Assembly (NCBI GenBank): GCA_903855995.1
Contig: CAIOAN010000007.1
Span: forward strand, 228,501 to 292,500
DNA: 64,000 bases
Source: an uncultured Opitutia bacterium
Lineage (GTDB): Bacteria; Verrucomicrobiota; Verrucomicrobiia; Opitutales; UBA953
Direction: 5' to 3'
A program made the translations under genes and the position numbers. This document shows, one piece after another, positions 8,118 through 15,907 of this stretch (its first letter is position 1; each line of letters opens with the position of its first letter). The notes below the pieces were generated by a model that saw nothing but the letters and a program-made list of their open reading frames with translations, did no database searches and was not told the origin of the DNA.

Positions 8118-11100
8118 TTCCCCAGTTGCTTCAGCAGGTCGCCGAGCGGATTACGCTTCTTGGTGGCCGGCGTCTGCGGCTGGGTGGAAGGCGCGGCCTG
8201 AGCGGAGCCGGAACTGATGCGGTCGATGGCTTGTTGCAGCTGGGCGGCGAGGTCCGTCTTAATGTTATTGATGGAGCCGGTGACCTTGACGCCAGGTCCG
8301 TCGGTCAAGCCGTCGGACTTGGATGGCGCGGCGGCATAGCCCAGCGCCACAAAAAGCGATGCATAGTCGCCCGTGCCGCGCATCTGCGCGTCTATCAGAA
8401 TCGGCCAATCCGTCAGCGGGGCCTTGGGATCCGCGCTGATGCTTCCCTTGGCGGTCATGTGGAGCGTCGCATTACGGATGTCGGCTTGGTCGAGTTTGAG
8501 TGTGCCGGAGGCGAGACGGGAGGCCTTAATGGCAATGGTGTCGTAGTTGAAATCGCCCAGCGCCTTCTGGAGCTTGGCCGCCGCCGCCATGGCGGTACCA
8601 ATCCGCGATGCCGTGGAATTACTATTATTTCCGCCGATTAGCAGCGCACCCAGGCCGATCAGTTCGCCGACATTGCCCGCCTTGTTGGCGGCCAGCGAGG
8701 TCGCGCTGCCTTCTTTCCCGTAGGCGCGGATATGGCCGCCCTTGGAATTGAGTTCGGTGTCCACCTGCAGCTTGCTGAAAAGTTGGGCGGGAGTTCCGCA
8801 CACGCTCGTGAGTGAGGCGGAGGCATCGACCTTCCCCTGGAGGAAATCCTTGATGACGGGCGCCGCCTCAGCGATAGAGCCGATCTCGAGCTGGTTGAGG
8901 TTGAGTGTCGCCGAGAGCGAGTACGGGCCGTTGCTCATCGTCGGAACGAAGGCGAGCTGGCCGCGTCCGCTGAGGGTGCCCTCGGCGACCGTGCCGCTGA
9001 GCTGGGTGAGCTTAACCGCTTTTTCGTCCGCCTCGGCCTTCAGGAGGATTTTCCGGGCGACGATGCCGTAGGCGTTAGCTGAGCCGATGGAGAGCTTAAG
9101 GCTCCCCGTCTGGTTTTCCCAGAAAGGTTTTTTGTCCGGCTTGCCGACGATCTCCGGTTTGGCTTCTTCGGTTGTCTCCGCGCTTTTCGGAACCAAGGCC
9201 AGGAAGTCATCCACGTCAACGTTATCGATGGCCACCGTGCCTTGCCAATCGGTGCGCTGCCCGAGGCTGGCTTTGGTGAGCGTGAATTTCCCCGAGCTCA
9301 CGTTGGTCGCTTTCATCAAGAAAGAACCTTCGGCGGCGAGGCCATTGGCCGTCGGGGTGTATTTGCCTTTGATTTGCGCAACTTTAATGCGTCCAACGCA
9401 CTGGCGCAGGCCCACGTCGTCGACGTTCACCGTGACGGCGATCTCGCCGGAGGGGGCGTAGTCGGCTGATGCGCTGTACTGGCCGCCGGAGACGATGTTG
9501 AGCGGCCCGGCGAAGGGCTGGCCGGCGAGCTCACCGAGGTCGCCGTGCAACTTCAAGGTCGTGCCGCCGAGGCCGCTGGCGTTCAGCCCGAGCGAGATGT
9601 CGCCAGCCGCGAGGGTGCGGCCGTGGCTGGTCAGCTCCGCTTTGTTGAAGCCGATGGTGATATTTTTATTATCACCGATCAAGAGGTCCAGGCTGGCGGC
9701 GAGGTCGCACTCCTTGACCCAGAGCTTGTTCTGCCAGGTCACGCTGGTGCCGATGAAGGCGAGCGGTGCACCTTCCGTGCGGACGAAGAGGCCCTCTGAC
9801 TTGAAGCCTGCGACCAAGTCCGCGCGCTTGAGGTCGCCGCTGAGCTTGAGTCCCGGCACGACCGCAGCGAGGGACTCGAGCGGCAGGTCGCGAGCGGAAG
9901 CTTCGACAAGGACGCCGGTCGGCTTGGTGCCATCCAGGGCGAGGGGTTGGCGGAGCTTCAGCGAGAGCAGGTTGAGACCTTGGCGCAGGATGCCGGCTTC
10001 GGCGGAAGTGACGGACGGCGCCTTGCCGGCGGCGCGATCGACGGCCACGCGGGCGTTGATGCGGATACCTTTCAGTTTTTCGACCGGCAGTTCCTCCCAG
10101 TTTGGCTGAGAAGCAAGTTCGACGATGCCCACGTTGACGTTGGCGAGCACGGACCAGGCGCCATCGGCCCCTGGTCGTAGCGTGAGCGAGCCGCTGGCGA
10201 TATCGCCGGCGGCGCAGGTGACTTTGAAGGGCCCGATGGTGACGGCGCCGTCTTCAGATTTTAACGGCACTTCCGCGTCGATGTCGCGTACCAGGATTTT
10301 GCCGGCCTGTTCGATGGTGAGTCCCTTGAAGCTGTGGGTGCGGATGTTTGCGACGGTGGCCTGGCCGTCAGCGAAGGAGACTGCGGCTTCGCCGGTCCAG
10401 TGGCCGCTGGTGGCGGTGAGTCCGGCCATGGCCAGGAAAGGGGTAAGGGCGACGAGTTCGGCGTCGTTGGCGACGATCGTTAGGGAGGCTCCCGAGGAGT
10501 CGTTGGGTAGCAGGCCGCCTTTCCAGGTGAGTGGCTGTGGCATGCTGATGCTGATGCCGTTGCCAGCGATGGCCAGATGGTTCAGGGCGCGGGTGGTATT
10601 GGAGCCGGCGGCGTCCGCCTTGATACTCCATTCCGAGGTGGAATTTTTGCGGAGCGATTTCGAGAATTTACTCAGATCGGTCCAGGAGGCTTTCAGGTCC
10701 GTGGAGACTTTCCAATTGGCGCCATCCAGTTCGGCGGAGGTTTGTCCGCTGAGATGAAGGTCGGGCAGTTCTCGGCTGAGGATGCCGAAGCGGGTCGGAT
10801 CCACATCCAGCTGCGTATCTACGTTGGTGCGGCCGTGCGCAAAAGCGCCGGTGAATTGGACGGCGCCTCGATTCGCGGAATCTTTGATCAGTCCGCGGAA
10901 GCCGAGGCCGTCCTTGCTGGCTGTGGGTGCAGCGGTGAGGGAAAGGCTGATGGCGCCGGCGGCTATCGGGCTCGCGTCCTTGGCGGCCAGTTCGAGCTGC
11001 ACGCTGCCGATGTCTGCGGTGAGGTCGTCGGGCGAGAGGCCGTTGCCGCCTAGAGGGCGTCGGAAATCCGCTTTCAGCACGATCTCGCCGCGCGGGTCGG

Positions 11101-11665
11101 TTTGTTGCGTGCCTACCATGAAGCCAGGCCAGGCGATGCCTGCGCGGAAGTCCGCCTTGCCGTTGGAATCAAACACATCGCCGCGACAGCTGAATCTCAA
11201 CAGTGTGCCGTCTTCGAGTTTGATGCGACCGCTGGCGGCATAGGGCCCGAGGGAGAACGGCGGCAGGCGGGTCTTGGCAGGTGCGGCCGGAGTGGCGGCG
11301 GTCGCGGGCTTGCGGGTGGTCGCACGCGTGCCCAGGTCCAGTTCAAGTCCCTTCACTTCGAGACTGCTGAGCGCATAGGTTCCTCGGAGGATCGACCACA
11401 GCTGGGCTTCGCCTTTGATACTGGCGGCGGCGAATTGCGTGCCGTCTTCGAGTGTCAGATTGATGCCTTCGGCCGAAAAAGATCCGTCGAGCGATGCTTC
11501 GACGCGGGAGATAACGCCCTTGATTTTCGCATCGGCGAGGAGACCTTTGACGCGCAGTCCGAGAGGTTCCGGGCGGAGTTGAGATTCGATCCAGAGGAAG
11601 GTCGCTCCGATGAGGAGGGCAACGACGCCGACTGTCCAGAGAGTGATGCGAATAAAGCGAGACAT
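8114..11665 (-). CDS. AsmA-like inner-membrane-anchored protein
   Basis: A 1183-residue protein with one N-terminal membrane anchor (RITLWTVGVVALLIGATFLW), the rest predicted periplasmic. The body is a long series of amphipathic beta strands of the AsmA/YhdP type, and the C-terminal part repeats the pattern KASRLASGTLKLDQADIRNA, typical of AsmA C-terminal domains. Bacterial AsmA-like proteins are thought to bridge the envelope and help move phospholipids to the outer membrane. A low-complexity TATTRKPATAATPAAPA linker lies near residue 125, and the tail is rich in Ala, Pro and Lys. The gene heads an operon with the FecCD transporter, linked by four-base overlap. Confidence 0.78.
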   Translation of the reverse strand: MSRFIRITLWTVGVVALLIGATFLWIESQLRPEPLGLRVKGLLADAKIKGVISRVEASLDGSFSAEGINLTLEDGTQFAAASIKGEAQLWSILRGTYALSSLEVKGLELDLGTRATTRKPATAATPAAPAKTRLPPFSLGPYAASGRIKLEDGTLLRFSCRGDVFDSNGKADFRAGIAWPGFMVGTQQTDPRGEIVLKADFRRPLGGNGLSPDDLTADIGSVQLELAAKDASPIAAGAISLSLTAAPTASKDGLGFRGLIKDSANRGAVQFTGAFAHGRTNVDTQLDVDPTRFGILSRELPDLHLSGQTSAELDGANWKVSTDLKASWTDLSKFSKSLRKNSTSEWSIKADAAGSNTTRALNHLAIAGNGISISMPQPLTWKGGLLPNDSSGASLTIVANDAELVALTPFLAMAGLTATSGHWTGEAAVSFADGQATVANIRTHSFKGLTIEQAGKILVRDIDAEVPLKSEDGAVTIGPFKVTCAAGDIASGSLTLRPGADGAWSVLANVNVGIVELASQPNWEELPVEKLKGIRINARVAVDRAAGKAPSVTSAEAGILRQGLNLLSLKLRQPLALDGTKPTGVLVEASARDLPLESLAAVVPGLKLSGDLKRADLVAGFKSEGLFVRTEGAPLAFIGTSVTWQNKLWVKECDLAASLDLLIGDNKNITIGFNKAELTSHGRTLAAGDISLGLNASGLGGTTLKLHGDLGELAGQPFAGPLNIVSGGQYSASADYAPSGEIAVTVNVDDVGLRQCVGRIKVAQIKGKYTPTANGLAAEGSFLMKATNVSSGKFTLTKASLGQRTDWQGTVAIDNVDVDDFLALVPKSAETTEEAKPEIVGKPDKKPFWENQTGSLKLSIGSANAYGIVARKILLKAEADEKAVKLTQLSGTVAEGTLSGRGQLAFVPTMSNGPYSLSATLNLNQLEIGSIAEAAPVIKDFLQGKVDASASLTSVCGTPAQLFSKLQVDTELNSKGGHIRAYGKEGSATSLAANKAGNVGELIGLGALLIGGNNSNSTASRIGTAMAAAAKLQKALGDFNYDTIAIKASRLASGTLKLDQADIRNATLHMTAKGSISADPKAPLTDWPILIDAQMRGTGDYASLFVALGYAAAPSKSDGLTDGPGVKVTGSINNIKTDLAAQLQQAIDRISSGSAQAAPSTQPQTPATKKRNPLGDLLKQLGK

Positions 11666-11707
11666 GGGGACGGCTGGTCATCTTGGGCGAGGGTTCGGGC
11701 CGGGCAA

Positions 11708-11740
11708 CAAAAAGCCCGGCGGAATCGCTTCCGTCGGGCT
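11708..11740 (-). terminator. Rho-independent terminator of the VWA gene
   Basis: An 11-base-pair stem at 11713-11723 and 11730-11740, with one G-T pair and a six-base loop, is followed on the minus strand by five or six T. It lies 22 bases after the VWA stop and upstream of the AsmA-like gene. Confidence 0.85.
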
Positions 11741-11761
11741 GGTTTCAGGCGACTGGGCCGC

Positions 11762-13129
11762 TTATGCCTGCGGAGGCTGGCCGCCCTGCGGGGGCTTGGG
11801 CTTCGTGGCTCGGCCGTCGGCGCGTTTCCGGCGCAGGTAGATGGCCTTCATAGCCTCTGCGGTTTCATCGAGGCTGCTGCTGTGGCAGACCATCGAGGAG
11901 TGCTTGGACTGGCTCATCATGCGGGTGCGACCGTAGCGCATTTCCTTCATCGCCATGACGGCATCCTCATCGAGGAGTTCCTTGAGGTATTCAATCTTCT
12001 GCTTGGCCCAGTCCGAAAGACCTGGGCGATTCAAGAGGGTCTCGAACTCTTTCTTGGCCTCGGCAAATTTTCCGCGTCGAGCGAGCGACTCAATGAATTC
12101 AATCTTCTCCGCAACGAGGGCTTCCCCGACCACTGCGGCGACATCGGCGTCGGCGGGCAGGGTCGAGAACACGGCGAGATCGACTTCCGGAAGCGTGATC
12201 AGTTCGGGGCCGTATTTCACGACTTCACCCTCCTTGGTCGTCGCTTCGAAGTTGATGGCGGCGAGTGCATCGGCCTTGGCGAGGGCGCCGATCTTGAGTT
12301 CGACGACCGCGACGAGCGAGGCATCCCAGGGAAGGGTGCCGAGTTTACGAGTGATTGCGGCGCCGTTCTCAAGGATTTCGCCGACCAGACGGGCTTGGAC
12401 GTCGCTGCCGCCTTGTACGCTGACCTTCACCTGCCGCAGGAACGAGTTGGAGATGATGGCGAACTGTTCTTCAAAGGCCTCGTCGAGGTCGTCGGCGGTC
12501 TGGCCGAAATTCGCGACGCCTTCGCCAGCGGTGGCCATGCCGGCCATCAGCGATTCGTTGAAGCCATGGCCGAGGCCGACAGTCGAGGTCGTGATGCCCG
12601 CGCCGGCGGCTTTGCCCACTTGGGCGAAGATTTCCCGTTCATCGACCGTGCCCTGGTTGGCTTGGCCGTCGCTCAAGAGGATGACTCGGGCGATGCGGTC
12701 TTTGCGGGTAAAGGGGGCGAGTTGTTTGACGCCTTCCTCCCAGCCGCCGAAGAGGTTGGTCGAGCCACGGGCCTCAATCGCCTTGATGCGCTGGACGAGG
12801 GCTTCGCGGTCAGTGACAGCCGTGAGCGGCTGAACGACCTCGATGCGGTCGTCGAACGCCACGATAGTCACGCGGTCATCGGAGCGGAGGCCGCGCACGA
12901 TGCGAACGGCGCTTTCGAGGGCAGCTTCGATCTGGCGGCCGGACATCGAACTCGAGCGGTCGATGACCAGCGCGAGGTCGAGGGGCGCACGGGGGGTGTT
13001 GCCGAGATCAGCCGGTTTGGCGGGGGCGACGATACGGACGAGAATATGCGTCGCATCAGCGGCGGTACGGAGGAAGCCCTTCTTCAGGGGGAGGATTTCA
13101 ATCTTCGGTTGGTTCATGGGAGCAATCAT
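11762..13129 (-). CDS. Cytoplasmic von Willebrand factor A domain protein
   Basis: A 455-residue protein with no signal peptide. The VWA domain spans roughly 48-230, with a complete MIDAS: DRSSS at 57-61, a Thr in the ARGSTNLFGGW loop and an Asp in ILLSDGQANQG. The middle is beta-rich, and the C-terminal third is helical and charged, ending in a Lys/Pro/Gln-rich tail. Metal-dependent VWA domains usually mediate protein contacts, but partners are unknown. Two starts are possible, 13129 or 13117 (MNQPK). A MerR-like regulator gene lies 88 bases upstream in the same direction, and the spacer carries repeated motifs. Confidence 0.85.
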   Translation of the reverse strand: MIAPMNQPKIEILPLKKGFLRTAADATHILVRIVAPAKPADLGNTPRAPLDLALVIDRSSSMSGRQIEAALESAVRIVRGLRSDDRVTIVAFDDRIEVVQPLTAVTDREALVQRIKAIEARGSTNLFGGWEEGVKQLAPFTRKDRIARVILLSDGQANQGTVDEREIFAQVGKAAGAGITTSTVGLGHGFNESLMAGMATAGEGVANFGQTADDLDEAFEEQFAIISNSFLRQVKVSVQGGSDVQARLVGEILENGAAITRKLGTLPWDASLVAVVELKIGALAKADALAAINFEATTKEGEVVKYGPELITLPEVDLAVFSTLPADADVAAVVGEALVAEKIEFIESLARRGKFAEAKKEFETLLNRPGLSDWAKQKIEYLKELLDEDAVMAMKEMRYGRTRMMSQSKHSSMVCHSSSLDETAEAMKAIYLRRKRADGRATKPKPPQGGQPPQA

Positions 13130-13138
13130 TGGCCCCCT

Positions 13139-13214
13139 ACTGTCACCAAGGCCTGATAAATGTCAACACCAAGGTAGTATCTTTCATAAAATTAACACCA
13201 CTAGGTTACTGTCA
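13139..13214. promoter_or_regulatory. Repeat-rich spacer between MerR-like and VWA genes
   Basis: This AT-rich stretch carries, read on the minus strand, three related direct repeats built on CCTTGGTG: at 13205 going left (CCTAGTGGTGTTAA), at 13174 (CCTTGGTGTTGACA) and at 13151 (CCTTGGTGACAGT). Their starts are 31 and 23 bases apart. The heptamer ACTGTCA flanks both ends (13139-13145 and 13208-13214). The second repeat contains a perfect TTGACA -35-like hexamer, although I see no good -10. It looks like an operator array for the VWA gene. Confidence 0.5.
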
Positions 13215-13217
13215 TAA

Positions 13218-14075
13218 TTATAAATAGTTCTTCATTAAGGCGTTACTGAAATTATCCACAATTTCTAGCAGTTCCTCTCTGGTCGGTTTGGCCCGGCTAT
13301 CTATATTGAAGTGAGCTTCGCACCAATGGGTGAGCCTTAATCTGGTCCACCTTTCGCGCTTTGGCTCATCGCCTCGGGAGCTCGGATTGAAGGCAATTAA
13401 CTGGTTAAAGAGTTCGCGGGCCTCGGGAGAGATGTCGGGCCGTATCAACTCCTTTTTGATCATGTAGCGAAACGCTTCGGCGGGGCTTTCCGTTTCGGAG
13501 ACTTGGCGTAGCTGATGTCCCAGGGTGTAGGAGCGTGGGCGTGCCGGCTGAGCGTCCTGGTCGGCGTAATCCGAGCTCAGGGAGTGGCGGAGGGCGGAGC
13601 GTTTATGAAGGACGGTACTCTCGGAGACGCTCATGCTTCGTCCCTGCGATTCAAGTCCCATCGACTCGGTGGTGCTAAGGGTTTTGAAGAAAAGCTTTTC
13701 CGCCTCGGTGGGCGTGGCTAATTCATCGATTAACTCATTCAGGCGAGAGAGAGCCGTGTTCTCTTTGAGCAGATTCCGAATGCGGTCCAGATCCCAGCCG
13801 CGTTCGGCGAGGAGGCGAGCCAGCAGCAGTTGCCGAACTTGAAGGGGGCCGAAGTTGGCCTTGCGCCGATCATCTAGTGCCCGCTCGGGCTTGGAAAGCA
13901 GGCCCTCGTAGGCGTAGAAACGGACGAGACGTTCGGTTGATCGGTGGCGATCGCCGAAGCCTAATTCGGCAAGTTTCTCGCTGACAAAGGCAGCCAGGTC
14001 TTCGGCGGTGCCGAGGAATTCGGCATCATTAAGACGTGCAGATATTTTTATCATCGGATTTAATACCGACAGCAT
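13218..14075 (-). CDS. MerR-like transcriptional regulator
   Basis: A 285-residue protein from the chosen ATG (MLSVLNPMIKISARL); ATG at 14054 or a TTG at 14123 are alternatives. Residues about 47-103 resemble the winged-helix part of MerR regulators: RSTERLVRFYAYEGLLSKPE, then a helix pair ending GWDLDRIRNLL. The rest is unlike metal- or drug-sensing MerR tails: a linker rich in Ser, Arg and Gln, then a helical region ending in ALMKNYL. Its ligand is unknown. It is upstream of the VWA gene, and the base composition between them drops sharply, suggesting local regulation. A TGACA-N6-TGTCG inverted repeat overlaps the proposed start codon. Confidence 0.65.
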   Translation of the reverse strand: MLSVLNPMIKISARLNDAEFLGTAEDLAAFVSEKLAELGFGDRHRSTERLVRFYAYEGLLSKPERALDDRRKANFGPLQVRQLLLARLLAERGWDLDRIRNLLKENTALSRLNELIDELATPTEAEKLFFKTLSTTESMGLESQGRSMSVSESTVLHKRSALRHSLSSDYADQDAQPARPRSYTLGHQLRQVSETESPAEAFRYMIKKELIRPDISPEARELFNQLIAFNPSSRGDEPKRERWTRLRLTHWCEAHFNIDSRAKPTREELLEIVDNFSNALMKNYL

Positions 14076-14160
14076 AGTGTCAGCATTCAGGGCGTGGCAA
14101 CCCTGGAGTGCCTTTGTTTCCAAGTGTTTTGCCCTAGGCTTGCGTTACTTGACCAAAGAA

Positions 14161-14188
14161 GAAGGCCGTCCGAAATCGGACGGCCTTC
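14161..14188 (-). terminator. Terminator hairpin after the first amtB gene
   Basis: A perfect 12-base-pair stem (14161-14172 with 14177-14188) and a four-base loop, followed on the minus strand by TTCTTTGG. It sits 24 bases after the ammonium transporter stop. The T tract is poor, so it may act partly as an RNA 3' end stabiliser. Confidence 0.75.
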
Positions 14189-14212
14189 GAGCCGGCTCCC
14201 TTGGAGGGGAGA

Positions 14213-15766
14213 TCAGGAGTTGTGGTTGTAGCCTTCTTCGCCGTGGTCCGAGATATCAAGGCCGCGAGCTTCGTCTTCTTCGCTCGGGCGGAGACCCACG
14301 ATGGCCTTGACCAAGTAGGCGAGGATCAGGGTTCCGAGGAGGGAGAGCACCAAGGTGACTCCGATGGCCTTGAACTGTTCATTCACCAGGGTCTTGCCCA
14401 CGATGTCCTTGAGGTTCGTCGTGAGGTTGCTGTTGGCGTCGGCCGTGGCGCAGATGCCGGTCACGATGGCACCGAGGGTGCCGCCCACTGCGTGGACCCC
14501 GAAGGTGTCGAGAGCGTCATCGTAGCCGAGCTTGGACTTCAGGTAGACCACTGCGAGGAAGGGCACTACGCCGGCGAGCACACCAATCAGGACGGCTGAG
14601 CTGGCGGACACGAAGCCCGCAGCGGGGGTGATTACGACTAGGCCGGCGACGGCACCCGAGCAGAAGCCCAAGATGCTGGCGTGCTTGCGGAGGATCCATT
14701 CAAGCGAAGCCCAGGTGAAGGCGCCGACCGCAGCGGCCAGCGTGGTGGTGGTGAAGGCCTGCGCACCCACGACGTCGGCGGCGAGCGCCGAGCCGGCGTT
14801 GAAGCCGTACCAACCCACCCAGAGCATTCCAGTGCCGACCGCGCAGAGCACCATGCTGTGAGGCGCCATGGTCTTCTTGCCGAAACCAATACGGGGTCCG
14901 AGGATCAAGCAGAGGAGCAGGGCGGACCAGCCGGAGGTCATGTGCACCACCGTGCCACCCGCGAAGTCGATCGCCTTGATAGAAGCCTTGGCGTTCCAGA
15001 CACCGTTCATGTCGCCGGTAATGCCCCAGATGGCGTGGGCCATCGGGAAGTAGACGATGAACATCCAGCCGAGCATGAAGAGCATCACGGCGGAGAACTT
15101 CATACGTTCAGCGATGGCACCCACGATCAGGGCCGGGGTGATGATCGCGAACATCAGCTGGTACATCGAGAAGACGTTCTGCGAGACCCAGAAGGCGTAG
15201 TCGGTGTTCGGGGCGGAGGTGACATCCTTCAGGAAGAAGTATTCGCTGCCGCCGAAGAAGTGACCGAGGAAGGTTCCGTCGAAGCTCTTACCGAACACGA
15301 GGGAGTAGCCGACGGCCCACCAGAGCACGGTGACCAGGCCGGCAAGCCCGAAGCACTGGGCTACGACGGAGAGTACGTTCTTCGCGCGGACCAAGCCTCC
15401 GTAAAAGAGGAACAGACCGGGAAGAGTCATGAAGAGAACCAGCGCGGCGCTGATCATCATGAAGGCGTTATGGCCCGGTCCGGGGGTCTGCGCCGCAGGG
15501 GTCGTGAGGCCGGCTGGGATGGTCGCATTGCCATCCTTATCCTTGGGGCCAGTCTTCAGCGGAGCCGTAGGATCTCCGTTGGAGAGATAGGCCTCGATGC
15601 CGGCTAAGCGCTGCTCGAGGGAGGGCGCGGGCGGCGGCGGCGGAGTCTTGGCCGCCTCGACGGCGGGGGCCGCCGCAGGTGCGGCGGCGGGGGCGTTCTG
15701 CGCGGACGACAGGTAGGGCACTGCCGCCAGAGCGAGGATGGTGAGAGTTCGTAGCAGGGAGTTCAT
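14213..15766 (-). CDS. amtB: Ammonium transporter with N-terminal extension
   Basis: A 517-residue Amt/Rh-family channel. A signal peptide (LRTLTILALAAVPYLSSAQ) and an Ala/Pro-rich spacer with a poly-Pro run make about 95 residues before the first Amt helix, FMMISAALVLFMTLPGLFLF. The pore twin histidines are in GGTVVHMTSGW and DTFGVHAVGG, and the C-terminal tail ends GLDISDHGEEGYNHNS, the segment that docks on PII. It moves ammonium through the inner membrane when nitrogen is scarce. A sigma-54 promoter match lies immediately upstream. A second amtB follows the same rule; no glnK is in the window. Confidence 0.93.
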   Translation of the reverse strand: MNSLLRTLTILALAAVPYLSSAQNAPAAAPAAAPAVEAAKTPPPPPAPSLEQRLAGIEAYLSNGDPTAPLKTGPKDKDGNATIPAGLTTPAAQTPGPGHNAFMMISAALVLFMTLPGLFLFYGGLVRAKNVLSVVAQCFGLAGLVTVLWWAVGYSLVFGKSFDGTFLGHFFGGSEYFFLKDVTSAPNTDYAFWVSQNVFSMYQLMFAIITPALIVGAIAERMKFSAVMLFMLGWMFIVYFPMAHAIWGITGDMNGVWNAKASIKAIDFAGGTVVHMTSGWSALLLCLILGPRIGFGKKTMAPHSMVLCAVGTGMLWVGWYGFNAGSALAADVVGAQAFTTTTLAAAVGAFTWASLEWILRKHASILGFCSGAVAGLVVITPAAGFVSASSAVLIGVLAGVVPFLAVVYLKSKLGYDDALDTFGVHAVGGTLGAIVTGICATADANSNLTTNLKDIVGKTLVNEQFKAIGVTLVLSLLGTLILAYLVKAIVGLRPSEEDEARGLDISDHGEEGYNHNS

Positions 15767-15780
15767 GGCGAGAGGTCATT

Positions 15781-15797
15781 CGCAACCCCCGTGCCAA
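15781..15797 (-). promoter_or_regulatory. Sigma-54 promoter of the first amtB gene
   Basis: On the minus strand the sequence reads TTGGCACGGGGGTTGCG, a full match to TTGGCACG-N4-TTGC with correct spacing of the GG and GC pairs. The C of TTGC is 16 bases before the A of the ATG, so transcription starting 12 bases downstream would leave a leader of about four bases. Confidence 0.85.
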
Positions 15798-15800
15798 CAC

Positions 15801-15840
15801 CCCTGATTAGAAACTAACCCTGATTTGTGCTTAAAATCAG
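15801..15840. promoter_or_regulatory. Candidate activator site upstream of the sigma-54 promoter
   Basis: CCCTGATT occurs twice in direct orientation (15801-15808 and 15818-15825), and CTGATTT (15820-15826) forms an inverted repeat with AAATCAG (15834-15840). The block starts a few bases behind the -24 element. That is close for an NtrC-type enhancer, and the motif is not the enteric NtrC consensus, so the binding protein is unknown. Confidence 0.4.
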
Positions 15841-15907
15841 ACGCATTCAGCCCGTGCACCTGCTTTTTTTCGAGCAAGTCGCTTCTTCGGCATCACTCCG
15901 AGCCACC

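Noticed and set aside
11102..13156. 684-residue plus-strand open frame
   Set aside because: It covers the VWA gene, which has a clear MIDAS. The opposite reading is repetitive and without domain signature.
13252..13260. TTATCCACA DnaA box inside the MerR-like gene
   Set aside because: It is in coding sequence and one or two such matches are expected by chance in a window this size.
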